NCBI RefSeq assembly: GCF_000482245.1
Contig: NZ_AWNH01000103.1
Location: forward strand, 1 to 64,000
From: Leptolyngbya sp. Heron Island J
GTDB lineage: Bacteria > Cyanobacteriota > Cyanobacteriia > Phormidesmidales > Phormidesmidaceae
DNA: 64,000 nucleotides
Reading direction: 5' to 3'
Shown here: positions 44,832 through 54,839 of the stretch, piece by piece
Position numbering within the stretch: position 1 is the first letter of the stretch
Layout: each line of letters opens with the position of its first letter
Notes under the pieces: generated by a model
The model's input: the letters and a program-made list of their open reading frames with translations, nothing else
Told to the model about the DNA's origin: nothing
The model's database searches: none
Position numbers and translations under genes: made by a program

Positions 44832-45392
44832 TCATACCTGAGACGTTTTTGCTTGCGCTAGGGTATCAATGGTCATCTCCTCATACTTTTCAAAGGGCTG
44901 ATGAATCCATGGATTAGTTTCTAAATAACTGACATAGTAATCGGGCTTAATAACGGAGCACTTCTTATACCAAATCACAGCCGTTTTGATGTCATCAATG
45001 TAAAACCCATATCGATGTTCTAGCCAACGAATACTGCGCTGCAGGCTCTGTCCTGAATCCACTAAATCATCGACCAAAAGGACGTGGGTGCCGAGATTCG
45101 TCGTCGTCATGCTGAGATCTCTGGAAAACGTAATTGCTCCACGTGTGCGGTTACCTTCACCGCCATAGGATGACGTTGACAGAATCGCCAGGGGTTGGCC
45201 AGAAATTCGGCACAGAATATCCCCGATCCGTAGGCCACCTTTAGCCAGACACACAATCTGATTAAACTGCCATCCTGATTCATGAATAGCGATGGCCAAA
45301 TTTTCAATGGCCTGGTAATAATCTGCCCAGGATACGTATAGGTCGCTATCGGAAGAAGCATTAGACGCTGTGAGATCAGAGGTGGCTGTCAT
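44832..45392 (-). CDS. Phosphoribosyltransferase (purine type)
   Basis: A 186-residue type I PRTase. The PRPP-binding loop is HVLLVDDLVDSGQSL, with the pyrophosphate loop near CLAKGGLRIGD. It resembles xanthine/hypoxanthine salvage enzymes (COG2236). Divergent from a sugar symporter; the purine permease at 21353 is a possible partner at the cell level. Confidence 0.78.
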   Translation of the reverse strand: MTATSDLTASNASSDSDLYVSWADYYQAIENLAIAIHESGWQFNQIVCLAKGGLRIGDILCRISGQPLAILSTSSYGGEGNRTRGAITFSRDLSMTTTNLGTHVLLVDDLVDSGQSLQRSIRWLEHRYGFYIDDIKTAVIWYKKCSVIKPDYYVSYLETNPWIHQPFEKYEEMTIDTLAQAKTSQV

Positions 45393-45590
45393 GGATAACT
45401 TAGAAAAAGGGATGACACAAATAGAGCAATAATATAGCGTTGCTCCATTGCCTGGGAATAAGTCTTGCGCTCAAGGCTTTGACCTGGGCAAGGGCAAAAG
45501 GGGTTAGTGTGATGCTTGATGTGACTGTACAGTTACGGTTGAGCCTCATTCTACAGATGATTTAATAATTCCTAGCCATCTCCCAACACT

Positions 45591-46994
45591 ATGGAAACTT
45601 CAGGTAAACCTTTGCATCCACCAAAACTGACTTGGTCCACAAAGCTGGCCTACGGGGCTGGGGATATGGGAGCTGGTTTAACGTCTAATCTGCTGGCATT
45701 TTCATTTTTGATCTTTTTAACCAATGTTGCTGGCTTAGAACCCCTGACCGCAGGGACGGTGCTGCTAATTGGTAAAATTTGGGATGCGGTGAATGATCCA
45801 TTGGTAGGTATCCTTAGCGATCGCACCCGTACCCGCTGGGGGCGACGCTATCCATGGATAGCCTTAACAACTATCCCGTTTGGCCTCACCTTTTACTTGA
45901 ATTGGATAGTCCCAGGATTCACCAGCCAAACCGCCCTATTTTGTTACTACGTCATTGCCTCTATCCTGTTTCAGGTATTTTTCACCACCACCAATTTGCC
46001 CTATTCCACGCTGACAGCCGAAATCACCGAAGACTATGACGAGCGAACAGAGTTGACCTCGTTTCGGCTATCGTTTTCGCTAATTGGTGCTGTTTCAGTT
46101 CTAGCAATGGGGTTAGTCGTCAGTAACCTGGTTGCCAATCCCGAGCAGCAATACCGGGTCTTAGGCCTCATCGGCGGTGGCATTTCCATTGCGACCCTTT
46201 GCTGGTGTGTTTTAGGGACCTTTCCCCACTATAAAAACCGAGCTGCCTATCGTGGACAGTCGCTCGATGACACTGAAATAGAAGATAGCGATTCATTTTT
46301 CCAACAGCTAAAAATTGTTTTTAGCAATCGGCCCTTTTTATTTGTAGTTGGCATCTACCTATTTTCATGGCTAGCGTTGCAAATTACAGCCACAATTATT
46401 CCTTTCTACGTCACCTTTTGGATGGGGGCCAATGATTACTTTTTAGCGGCCCTGTTGGTCCAAGGAACCGCTATTCCCATGATGGCCCTATGCAACGTTC
46501 TATCCAAACGTGTTGGCAAAAAAGGACTATATTTCCTAGGCAGTGGTATCTGGATTCTGGTGCAAATTGCCCTCTTTTTTCTACAGGCAGGCCAGCTGGG
46601 TATCTTATACGGTCTTTGCCTGGTAGCGAGCTTTGGCGTAGCTACCGCTTACGTCGTGCCCTGGTCAATTTTGCCAGACGTCATCGAACTCGATGAGCTG
46701 AATACGGGTCAACGACGTGAAGGCATATTTTATGCATTTATGACTCTGCTACAAAAAATGGGCTTAGCCGTTGGTATTTTTCTAGTCAGCTTAGCCCTGC
46801 AAACCTCAGGATTTATCGCAGAAGCTGCCACTCAGCCAGAGTCGGCCCTACTAGCAATTCGCTTCTTTATGGGACCAGTTCCCCTCATACTGCTGATTTT
46901 TGGCATGGTTCTGGCCTACTTTTACCCAATTACCAAAGCTACCCACGCTGAAACCTTACTCAAGCTAGCTGAACGTCGGCAACAAACCCAGTAG
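45591..46994 (+). CDS. GPH family cation symporter (MelB-like)
   Basis: A 467-residue transporter with about 12 helices. KLAYGAGDMGAGLTSNLLAF and GKIWDAVNDPLVGILSDRTRTRWGRRYPWI are the family's signature. GPH proteins carry glycosides, pentosides or hexuronides with Na+ or H+. The substrate is unknown. Its stop is 8 bases from the HEPN gene on the other strand. Confidence 0.85.
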   Translation: METSGKPLHPPKLTWSTKLAYGAGDMGAGLTSNLLAFSFLIFLTNVAGLEPLTAGTVLLIGKIWDAVNDPLVGILSDRTRTRWGRRYPWIALTTIPFGLTFYLNWIVPGFTSQTALFCYYVIASILFQVFFTTTNLPYSTLTAEITEDYDERTELTSFRLSFSLIGAVSVLAMGLVVSNLVANPEQQYRVLGLIGGGISIATLCWCVLGTFPHYKNRAAYRGQSLDDTEIEDSDSFFQQLKIVFSNRPFLFVVGIYLFSWLALQITATIIPFYVTFWMGANDYFLAALLVQGTAIPMMALCNVLSKRVGKKGLYFLGSGIWILVQIALFFLQAGQLGILYGLCLVASFGVATAYVVPWSILPDVIELDELNTGQRREGIFYAFMTLLQKMGLAVGIFLVSLALQTSGFIAEAATQPESALLAIRFFMGPVPLILLIFGMVLAYFYPITKATHAETLLKLAERRQQTQ

Positions 46995-47002
46995 ACTATC
47001 AA

Positions 47003-47431
47003 TTAACCTAACCGACTTGCGCCCACCTCGGCAGGTTCTGAAGCCGATAGCTCGGTCATCAAGTAGTGTTTAGCTAAATCCAAAAATGCTTTAGCCCGAT
47101 TAATATGCTGTTTGGCATCCGCCAGGGTTGCCTTATCACCATGGGAATAGTCTGCTCGCAGTCTGGCGGTGAGGCCATCCTCCAAATAGGTGCCATAGGG
47201 CTGAAACAGGGGGGTTTGGGCCGAAAACCGCTCTGTAAACAGAGTATTGACTGCTTCGTTTTGAGTGGGTATAGCTGTCGTCTGGTCTAGAAGAAGCGCT
47301 TCTGCCACGTACAGCATGGCGTAGTAAGCACGGGAAATAGCAATATCGTAAAAGTGACTATGGGCCAGTAGCTGAGCTGCTTTAATATTCTCCTTTGCAT
47401 TGAAGAGGCGCTGCTTTTGCTCAGACTTCAT
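47003..47431 (-). CDS. HEPN domain protein
   Basis: A 142-residue, all-helical HEPN protein: ENIKAAQLLAHSHFYDIAISRAYYAML is the family's first pair of helices, and RADYSH (92-97) is an Rx4H motif, the active site of HEPN RNases. Such proteins usually pair with a MNT nucleotidyltransferase in toxin-antitoxin pairs, but no MNT gene is adjacent. The ATG at 47431 follows GGAG; an ATG ten codons upstream is less likely. Confidence 0.75.
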   Translation of the reverse strand: MKSEQKQRLFNAKENIKAAQLLAHSHFYDIAISRAYYAMLYVAEALLLDQTTAIPTQNEAVNTLFTERFSAQTPLFQPYGTYLEDGLTARLRADYSHGDKATLADAKQHINRAKAFLDLAKHYLMTELSASEPAEVGASRLG

Positions 47432-47731
47432 GAACAAGAACTCCGGAAACTCTGAAAACATCCGTCCAAGCGGACATTAAACCATAAATTGACGTCAATC
47501 TACTGTCGTATCCTGACAATATGGGGGAGAGATGCATAAATTACCGCATACCGCCAGATAGCTGACACACCTCAGCCACAGACATTAGAAACGTCCTAGA
47601 TAAAGGGTAGTATCGTTTGCAGAGTTTGTTCAACAAAATTCTATGGCCCAGTTTTTGGGCTGTCGCCTTTATCATGCAAGAAAGGAAATTTTGTGTTAGA
47701 GGTGATGCTGTGAGGTTATGCCGAGGACAGG

Positions 47732-49435
47732 GTGAGTAACATCAATTTGGTGGGCACCAGTCTGCAAAATGGGAAATATTTGATTGAAAACGAACTAGGG
47801 CGCGGTGGGTTTGGCGTCACCTATCGGGCTGTGCATCAAACCCTGAATCAGATTGTGGTGATCAAAACACTACGATGGCCAGCCAATGATGCGGAGAAAG
47901 CTCAGCAGCTGCAGCAATTTCAGGCAGAGGCTCGTCGTTTAGCCCAGTGTCAGCATCCTCACATTGTCAATGTAACGGACTTTTTTATCGAGGCAGAGCG
48001 GCCCTATCTGGTGATGGATTTCATTCCAGGGCAGCCGCTATCGGAGCTAATTTTTCCCAACCGTCCCCTGCCAGAAACTACAGCGCTGCAATATATGCGG
48101 CAAATTGCTAGTGCCTTGCAGACAGTTCATAATCAGGGCTTACTGCATCGGGATGTCAAACCTCAGAACATCATGGTCAATCAAGGTAATGCCGTTTTGA
48201 TTGATTTTGGCATCGCCCGAGAACTGATTAGCGGTCAAACTCAAACCCATACCAATTTAGTATCTGAAGGATACGCCCCGCTGGAACAATATTTACCGAA
48301 GGCTCGCCGTACAGCTGCTGCGGATGTGTATGGTCTGGCTGCTACGCTTTATTCTGCGGTCACGGGGCAGGTGCCTGTGGCCTCGGTGTTGCGATCGCAC
48401 CATCCCCTAACTCCCCCTAGACAGCTCAACCCTAAACTCAGCCCTAGAACCGAGCAGGCCATTCTACAGGGCATGGCCCTAGAACTTGCTCAGCGGCCCC
48501 AGTCAATGGCTAGCTGGCTGACACTGTTATCAGCTCGCGGCGCTATAAAGACTCTGTCGACCCAACCTACTCAGGTTGTTGCCCCTGACAGACCCTCTGG
48601 CCATGTTTTCCATAGTGAAACAGGGAATGAGCTGTCCTCAGCTGCCACAGCAGTAGCCCCTCAAAAACAAAACAGTCAGCCCTCCAAGCGGCCGGGGCCG
48701 GGGCTTTTGGGTACCCTGATCAAAACAACAATCTCGTTAACTGTCCTGGGACTACTAGGCGGTCTGGGGTTTGCTGGATATCGGCTTTATCAAGCCGCTC
48801 AACAAACCTTCAATGACCTCCAAGAAAAAACAGCAGACTTACCGGAAGTTTCTATTCCTGAAGTCTCTTTACCGGAAGTCACCCTGCCCAACTTAGAAGA
48901 AATTCTGCCGGACTTATCCACCACACCAACAGATATCGAGATAACTGAGCCCGACGTGCCAACACCGGCAGCTCAGCCAGAGACGTTACCACCGCTCATC
49001 TTAAGTAACAGTGGCAACCCCAGTACAGCTACTCCTGGCAGTGGCAACATTGTGCCTGTTCCTGGTTTTGCCCCTGGCACTGCGGCCACAGCTGTGATTA
49101 ATCGCTTGGGAGAACCCACACGCAGATCGGTCTCACCCTCGGCCACCACAGCCGTCTATGAGCTTGATCCCAATCGTGCCACTGTTGCCTACATTTATGA
49201 TGCGTCTGGTCGTACGATCCAGCAAACTGAAGCTGTCTTCGCCCCTGCTTATGATCGCTTGATCATGAGAACAGCCTTGACCGGCATGCTTAACGGTCGG
49301 TCCACCCGAGCTATTGAAACTGGTTTAGACCAAGTTCGTACTGGCGAAATAGAGCGCTATCCATTTGAACAAAATGGTCTACGCGGTAGCATTGAACGCA
49401 ACAACAATGGGTTTATTCACATCCATGTGCGGTAA
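47732..49435 (+). CDS. Membrane-anchored Ser/Thr protein kinase
   Basis: A 567-residue eukaryotic-type kinase. Glycine loop GRGGFGVTY, Lys45 (VVIKTL), catalytic loop HRDVKPQN (139-146) and IDFGIA are complete. After the kinase domain (about 14-270) come a Pro/Ser-rich linker, one membrane span (about 330-350), a PEVSIPEVSLPEV repeat linker and a C-terminal domain of about 115 residues (AVINRLGEPTRRSV). The GTG start follows GAGG. The external domain may sense a ligand. Confidence 0.88.
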   Translation: MSNINLVGTSLQNGKYLIENELGRGGFGVTYRAVHQTLNQIVVIKTLRWPANDAEKAQQLQQFQAEARRLAQCQHPHIVNVTDFFIEAERPYLVMDFIPGQPLSELIFPNRPLPETTALQYMRQIASALQTVHNQGLLHRDVKPQNIMVNQGNAVLIDFGIARELISGQTQTHTNLVSEGYAPLEQYLPKARRTAAADVYGLAATLYSAVTGQVPVASVLRSHHPLTPPRQLNPKLSPRTEQAILQGMALELAQRPQSMASWLTLLSARGAIKTLSTQPTQVVAPDRPSGHVFHSETGNELSSAATAVAPQKQNSQPSKRPGPGLLGTLIKTTISLTVLGLLGGLGFAGYRLYQAAQQTFNDLQEKTADLPEVSIPEVSLPEVTLPNLEEILPDLSTTPTDIEITEPDVPTPAAQPETLPPLILSNSGNPSTATPGSGNIVPVPGFAPGTAATAVINRLGEPTRRSVSPSATTAVYELDPNRATVAYIYDASGRTIQQTEAVFAPAYDRLIMRTALTGMLNGRSTRAIETGLDQVRTGEIERYPFEQNGLRGSIERNNNGFIHIHVR

Positions 49436-49468
49436 GAGAATAATGAATATTTAATATCCAAAGCTGCT

Positions 49469-49503
49469 GGTTGGTCATTAATAGCCAAGCACTGCGACCA
49501 ACC
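49469..49503. terminator. Weak bidirectional hairpin
   Basis: GGTTGGTC (49469-49476) pairs with GACCAACC (49496-49503) in the 80-base gap between the convergent kinase and prohibitin genes. Confidence 0.4.
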
Positions 49504-49515
49504 AACAACCAACGC

Positions 49516-50352
49516 CTATTCGTTTTCTAGATTGAAGATAAAGGGGGCCTGGCCTCCCTTTTCTCCCATCACTAACACCCTGGGCATCTGAGAACCACCG
49601 GCTTTCCAGGCTTCAATGGCTTCTTTCTGCAGCACCAGTTCACCCCCTTGGGCCTTTAAGGTTTCGGCCAATAAACGCTGGGCTTCGGCGCGACCTTTGG
49701 CCCGGTTGATTTCTGCCTGGGCTTCTTGTTCAGCCTGCTGGGCTACATACACAGCTCGACGAGCACTTTGCTCAGCAATTTGCTTTTCTTCTACCGCTCG
49801 GGCAAATTCTTCTGAAAATGAGAGATCAACCACACTCGTGTCGAGAATGATGATGCCGTACTTTTCTAGACGGCTACTGAGAGCATCGTCAAAATCTTCC
49901 TTAAGCTTGGTTCGTTGTGTAATTGCCTCTTCTACAGTACGACGGGCAGCCGCAATCTTAAAGGATTCCTGGGTCTGGGGGGCAATGATCTTGGTAACTA
50001 CGTTGGCCAACGTTCCCTGCTTTCTGCGGATTTCCACAATGTTGCTAGGATCTAACCGAAAGTTAATGGCAAACCGAGCCCGCAAATCCTGCAGATCCTT
50101 CGTGGAACTTTCGGCAGGTACCTCAAATTTTTGAACTGTGACATCGTAAATATCCACAAAAGACACCAAGGGTGGCTTAAAGTGAACTCCTTCTAATAAA
50201 GGGGCATTTTGGGCTTTTCCTAAAATGCTTAAGACACCAGCCTGTCCAGGGTTGATGATGACCAAAGTGCTAGTCAAAATCAGGCCGGTAATAATGGCCA
50301 AAAGTGCGATCGCAGCTGGCTGCCAGCTACCCGTCCGAGCGCTCAAAATCAA
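49516..50352 (-). CDS. Prohibitin family protein (SPFH)
   Basis: A 278-residue SPFH protein. An N-terminal membrane segment (about 14-33) is followed by the SPFH domain (VINPGQAGVLSILGKA...GVHFKPPL) and a long Glu/Ala/Gln coiled coil (ARAVEEKQIAEQSARRAVYVAQQA). It forms ring-like oligomers in the membrane and is thought to support membrane-protein quality control. Follows purM on the same strand. Confidence 0.9.
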   Translation of the reverse strand: MILSARTGSWQPAAIALLAIITGLILTSTLVIINPGQAGVLSILGKAQNAPLLEGVHFKPPLVSFVDIYDVTVQKFEVPAESSTKDLQDLRARFAINFRLDPSNIVEIRRKQGTLANVVTKIIAPQTQESFKIAAARRTVEEAITQRTKLKEDFDDALSSRLEKYGIIILDTSVVDLSFSEEFARAVEEKQIAEQSARRAVYVAQQAEQEAQAEINRAKGRAEAQRLLAETLKAQGGELVLQKEAIEAWKAGGSQMPRVLVMGEKGGQAPFIFNLENE

Positions 50353-50411
50353 TTCCTCCGATATACATGGATGAAAATTTTGCCTAGAAAATTTTCTTTC
50401 CCCAACGTATC

Positions 50412-51476
50412 CTAACCTTCCGGCAAACCACTGACCACTCCATTGCCAGCAATTACTCTGCCAATTGGGTAAGCAGGCTGAAAATGAGCCAGTGCAGCCT
50501 CAGCCTGATCCGCAGGCACGATGACCACAAAACCAATGCCCATATTAAAAGTCTTAAACATTTCAGCCAGAGCAACATCACCCGCCGCCTGCAGCCATTT
50601 AAAGATCGGTAATATTGGCCAGCTCTCAGCCTCTATATATATAGATTGATTTTCCCCCAGACAGCGAGGCAAATTTTCAGGAAACCCGCCGCCCGTAACA
50701 TGGGCCATGGCATGAATCTCTAAACCACGCTTAAGAGCAGCCAGTACAGGTTTTACATAGAGCTGCGTCGGGGTCAGCAGCACATCTCCTAAGGACTGGC
50801 CCAACAACATCTCAGGACATTCATCCCAGCCATACCCCACAGACCGACTGTCGGTCCTACCGACTAAGGTCTCTTGTCGGGGAGCTTCTGCCATAATTTT
50901 GCGCACTAGACTATAGCCGTTGCTATGCACACCACTGCTAGGCAAGCCAATTAACACGTCCCCTGTGCGCACTTGAGAACCGTCTAAGATGGCGCTTTTC
51001 TCCACAATACCTACACAGAACCCGGCCATATCATACTCACCCTGGCCATAAAAGCCAGGCATTTCAGCCGTTTCTCCACCTAGCAGCGCACACCCCGACT
51101 GGCGACAGCCGTCAGCTACACCTGCCACCACCTGAGTCAGCTGCTCAGGCGCTAATTGTCCCGTAGCTAAATAATCCAAAAAATAAAGTGGCTCAGCCCC
51201 TGATGTCAGTACATCATTGACACACATCGCTACGAGATCAACACCGACCGTATTATGGCGATTGAGCCTGTGAGCCAGCTTCAGCTTGGTACCCACCCCG
51301 TCTGTTCCTGAAACGAGAACGGGCTGTCGATATCCCTCAGGCAGTTCAAAATAGCCGCCAAATCCACCTAATCCACCTAAAACCCCAGGCCGATGGGTCC
51401 CTTCTACCAGGCTGCGAATGGTTTCCACAAATGCCCGACCCGCCTCAACGTCCACCCCTGCTTGCCGATAATCCAT
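50412..51476 (-). CDS. purM: Phosphoribosylaminoimidazole synthetase (FGAM cyclo-ligase)
   Basis: A 354-residue enzyme of purine synthesis that closes the imidazole ring using [18 protein letters not shown], the Gly-rich [12 protein letters not shown] near the N-terminus and [13 protein letters not shown] are typical. The C-terminal half continues with [14 protein letters not shown]. It lies 60 bases upstream of the prohibitin gene. Confidence 0.95.
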   Translation of the reverse strand: MDYRQAGVDVEAGRAFVETIRSLVEGTHRPGVLGGLGGFGGYFELPEGYRQPVLVSGTDGVGTKLKLAHRLNRHNTVGVDLVAMCVNDVLTSGAEPLYFLDYLATGQLAPEQLTQVVAGVADGCRQSGCALLGGETAEMPGFYGQGEYDMAGFCVGIVEKSAILDGSQVRTGDVLIGLPSSGVHSNGYSLVRKIMAEAPRQETLVGRTDSRSVGYGWDECPEMLLGQSLGDVLLTPTQLYVKPVLAALKRGLEIHAMAHVTGGGFPENLPRCLGENQSIYIEAESWPILPIFKWLQAAGDVALAEMFKTFNMGIGFVVIVPADQAEAALAHFQPAYPIGRVIAGNGVVSGLPEG

Positions 51477-51990
51477 AGCCCTTACAAAAAATGACTTGAT
51501 TACTTTACGACAGCACCGCTACGCCTTTGTCAGGTCCATCGTGCTGGATACGGGTCAAAACCTTCATCAAATGTTCGTCAACAAGAACATTTGGGTCATG
51601 GAAACTAAACAAGACAGCAGACTAGTCACCCAGAACGTACTGTAAACTTGCTTGGTATCTATTAATAATCTGTAATCATCCTAAAGTCATACATAATTTT
51701 TCAAAAACTAATTGCTCCATTGGGACAGATAGGAAATTGTCTACAAACCTTGTTATTCATGGCTCAGCGCTCATCGATGAAGAAACTGTGAAGTTATGGT
51801 GGCCAGCCATTGTCTGTTTTTACGGGCGAAAATGCGGATTTAAATCACAAATTGTTCGTGATAGATTAGCTCGCGTTGCCATTTTTTTGTCCGCGATGCA
51901 TTGTCATCTTGAAGCTGCCCTGTTCAATCTATTGAATTTGCCACTTCTTGCTCTGCGATGTAGACGCATACGCCTGGTGCAATCTGGTTT
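51477..51990. other. 514-base gap before the rlpA-like gene
   Basis: Holds the divergent promoters of purM and the RlpA-like gene and a 9-bp hairpin, CAAATGTTC (51568-51576) with GAACATTTG (51585-51593). A TTG-started frame (51737-51994) runs through it but looks spurious. A/T-rich stretches lie near 51670-51700. Confidence 0.45.
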
Positions 51991-52923
51991 ATGAACAAAA
52001 GTTTTATGAGTCGTGTAGCAGCCGCAGCGTTGCTTGCTACCGTCGTTCCAATGTCTGAACGGGCCTACGCCCAAGCATCTTACACAGCTGACGACAAAGC
52101 TCTTGAAGCTTTAACCACTGAGTCCTTTTTAGAATCTTCCTCGACCAACCCTCTACAACAATCTCTTAGGTCGACGACCACCGTTCGAGTTAATGCCCAT
52201 GTCCACGAAGATAGGCAAGCCGCAACGGTCTACGTAAGAAATATTCCTGTTCTCACCTACATCGACACTGAAGTATCCGTCGCCAACGACGTCGTTTCCG
52301 GCTGGTTGCCTTTGGAGACCTCTACTCCAGCTCCAGCTGATGATGTGATTATCGATGCCAAAGCAATGGCCGCTCGGCTAGAGCAGCTGAGCGACTATGG
52401 GACCGCTCTAACGGCTCACTGGGATGATGGTGACTATGTGGTGATGGCTGGAGATAGGCCACTGGTGACATTGGGCGATACAGTACAGCTGCCCGATGCT
52501 ACCGATAATGAAGCAGAAAATCTGCTGCAGGTGACTAACCGCTTGCGGCGTTTGCTTGGAGATGGTGCAGCTGAACCGATTACTGAGGTGATTGGCAGAC
52601 CGGCTCCGGCCCAGCAAGTGGCAGCTGTTCGTTCTAGCTACAGCGGCATGGCCTCTTGGTATGGCCCTGGGTTTCACGGTCGCAGAAGTGCCAGTGGTGA
52701 ATCCTTTAACCAGAATGCAATGACCGCCGCTCATCGGACATTGCCCTTTGGTACTGAGGTACTTGTGACGAACTTAAACAACGGGCGTCAGGTCGTTGTG
52801 CGGATCAATGATCGTGGTCCCTTTAGCCATGGCCGGATTATTGACCTGTCAGCCGGAGCTGCTAGTGCTATTGGCTTAAGAGCAGCGGGTGTAGGTCCTG
52901 TAAAGATTGAAGTCATGCCCTAA
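51991..52923 (+). CDS. RlpA-like septal ring lytic transglycosylase
   Basis: A 310-residue exported protein. A signal peptide (about 1-28, ending AYAQA) leads to an N-terminal region of unclear fold (about 30-205) and a C-terminal double-psi beta-barrel (GMASWYGPGFHGRRSASGESF and RINDRGPF with the catalytic Asp). RlpA enzymes cut naked glycan strands in the cell wall. The SPOR domain is absent. Confidence 0.85.
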   Translation: MNKSFMSRVAAAALLATVVPMSERAYAQASYTADDKALEALTTESFLESSSTNPLQQSLRSTTTVRVNAHVHEDRQAATVYVRNIPVLTYIDTEVSVANDVVSGWLPLETSTPAPADDVIIDAKAMAARLEQLSDYGTALTAHWDDGDYVVMAGDRPLVTLGDTVQLPDATDNEAENLLQVTNRLRRLLGDGAAEPITEVIGRPAPAQQVAAVRSSYSGMASWYGPGFHGRRSASGESFNQNAMTAAHRTLPFGTEVLVTNLNNGRQVVVRINDRGPFSHGRIIDLSAGAASAIGLRAAGVGPVKIEVMP

Positions 52924-53030
52924 AGACATCAGGAATGCTGCCTGGTGTTGTCATTGACTTGCCTCTCAGGTGCCACAGAAGCGTTAGCCCTGTGGCCCAT
53001 ATCTGCTAATACTCAGCCCCTGCTGTAAAA

Positions 53031-53083
53031 CCGCCGGGCCTTGCTGAGTAGCCGTTGATGCATTAACAACGGTGGTATGGCGG
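53031..53083 (+). promoter_or_regulatory. Nested hairpin in panC-cmk leader
   Basis: CCGCC (53031-53035) with GGCGG (53079-53083) encloses CCGTTG (53052-53057) with CAACGG (53067-53072). It lies 47 bases before the start; it may be a terminator of the RlpA-like gene or a leader structure. Confidence 0.35.
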
Positions 53084-53130
53084 TCTGCTATCGTTAAACC
53101 TTGTGTTTAGCGAGGTGTTTGGGGACTGTT

Positions 53131-54684
53131 TTGCGGTTACTAAAAACGGTAGAGGGACTGGGATGCTGGTTAGGGAGTCAGTCAGGTTCTGTTGGCTTGG
53201 TGCCAACCATGGGAGCATTGCATGAAGGGCATCTCAGTCTAATTCGTCAGGCTCGTCGCGATAATGATATCGTTGTTGTCAGTATCTTTGTAAATCCACT
53301 TCAGTTTGGCCCTAATGAAGATTTAGAGGCCTATCCTCGCACCTTAGAAGTGGACGCAGCGCTGTGTGAAGTAGCCAAGGCTGATTGTATCTTTGCACCA
53401 TCACCCTTGGATTTCTATGGGTCTGACTTTAATCAACCGAACGCGCTGGTTAAGGTGATTCCCCCACCGACACTAGCTCAGCCTTTATGCGGTCAGTTTC
53501 GACCTGGTCATTTTGATGGGGTGGCTACGGTGGTTACTAAGCTCATCAGTTTGGTCCGTCCCCAGCGCTCCTATTTTGGCCAGAAGGATGGTCAACAGCT
53601 AGCTATCATTCGCCAGCTGGTCCGCGACCTGAATCTGCCGGGGGCTGTAATTGGTTGTCCAATCGTGCGGGAGGCTGACGGTCTGGCCCTAAGTTCTAGA
53701 AATCGGTATTTAGACGGGCAAGAACGCCAACAAGCAGTTATACTCTATCGGGGGTTGAGGAGAGCTGAGCAAGAATTTAGAGCAGGTGTGCGATCGCAAC
53801 ATTCTCTCGTGCGCATCGTCTTACAGTACTTAGAAACGGCACCTGCTGTTGTTCCTCAGTATATAGAACTAGTAAATCCATATACGCTAGCCCCCTTAGA
53901 AAAAATCGAAACAGTTGGTATGTTGGCAGTAGCAGCACTTGTAGGTACGACCCGATTAATTGATAACGTTGTATTACGCGCACGGCGACCCATCATTGCT
54001 ATTGATGGTCCTGCTGGAGCTGGTAAATCGACCGTAGCGAGACAGTTAGCTCATCAATTAGGGCTACTCTACTTAGACACAGGTGCTATGTATCGTGCTT
54101 TCACCTGGTACGTTCTATCCCAAGGATGTGACCCCGAAGATGAAGTCGCTGTTGCTGACCTCTTACCCAAGTGTGACATCAAGCTTGTTGCCAGAGCATC
54201 AGATCACGGTCCCCAACCACCAGAAGTCTGGGTTAACGACACCTCAGTTACCCAAGCCATTCGCACCGCAGCAGTCACCGCCAACGTATCCACGATCGCT
54301 GCCCAGGGCTCTGTGCGTGAAGCACTAGTTAAACAGCAGATGCAATACGGCTTAGCGGGTGGCGTTGTTGCTGATGGCCGAGATATTGGCACCCATGTCT
54401 TTCCCGACGCTGAGCTAAAAATCTTTTTAACTGCATCGGTAGAAGAGCGCGCCCGACGACGCCAGAGAGACTTGGCCAGTCGTAGTCAGCCCGTTCCTGA
54501 GCTGGCCGCATTGACCCAAACCATCAGTGAACGCGATTACAAAGACAGCACGAGAGAAATTTCTCCCCTACGCCAGGCCGATGATGCCATTGAAGTTGTT
54601 ACAGATACTCTCGCCATCGACAGCGTTATAGATAAACTCTTAACGCTTTATGAAGAGAATGTTGTGACTGAAGATAAGCCATAG
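53131..54684 (+). CDS. panC-cmk: Fused pantothenate synthetase / cytidylate kinase
   Basis: A 517-residue fusion. The N-terminal half makes pantothenate from pantoate and beta-Ala (GLVPTMGALHEGHLSLI, FVNPLQFGPNEDLEAYPRT); the C-terminal half is CMP kinase (IDGPAGAGKSTVARQLA, then RAFTWYV). Such a fusion is typical of cyanobacteria. Family comparison favours the TTG at 53131 (LRLLKTVEG), with GGGGA five bases before it, over the TTG at 53101. Confidence 0.92.
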   Translation: MRLLKTVEGLGCWLGSQSGSVGLVPTMGALHEGHLSLIRQARRDNDIVVVSIFVNPLQFGPNEDLEAYPRTLEVDAALCEVAKADCIFAPSPLDFYGSDFNQPNALVKVIPPPTLAQPLCGQFRPGHFDGVATVVTKLISLVRPQRSYFGQKDGQQLAIIRQLVRDLNLPGAVIGCPIVREADGLALSSRNRYLDGQERQQAVILYRGLRRAEQEFRAGVRSQHSLVRIVLQYLETAPAVVPQYIELVNPYTLAPLEKIETVGMLAVAALVGTTRLIDNVVLRARRPIIAIDGPAGAGKSTVARQLAHQLGLLYLDTGAMYRAFTWYVLSQGCDPEDEVAVADLLPKCDIKLVARASDHGPQPPEVWVNDTSVTQAIRTAAVTANVSTIAAQGSVREALVKQQMQYGLAGGVVADGRDIGTHVFPDAELKIFLTASVEERARRRQRDLASRSQPVPELAALTQTISERDYKDSTREISPLRQADDAIEVVTDTLAIDSVIDKLLTLYEENVVTEDKP

Positions 54685-54744
54685 CAACGCTCAAAAGGCT
54701 CGGTAGGGCTCGATTAAAAATATCTATGAAGTAAATATACGTAA

Positions 54745-54775
54745 AATGGCCCAAATTTTTGGGCCATTGCTTTTT
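54745..54775 (+). terminator. Terminator of panC-cmk
   Basis: AATGGCCCAAA (54745-54755) pairs with TTTGGGCCATT (54758-54768), followed by GCTTTTTG. Confidence 0.75.
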
Positions 54776-54839
54776 GAATTTACGTATTTACGGCGAAGCT
54801 TTTTCTTAGAACCCCAGGGGAAAATAATAGTAATTCTGA

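Noticed and set aside
51737-51994. 85-residue frame upstream of the RlpA-like gene
   Set aside because: Starts with TTG, has no ribosome binding site or recognisable pattern, and overlaps the RlpA-like start; most likely chance.
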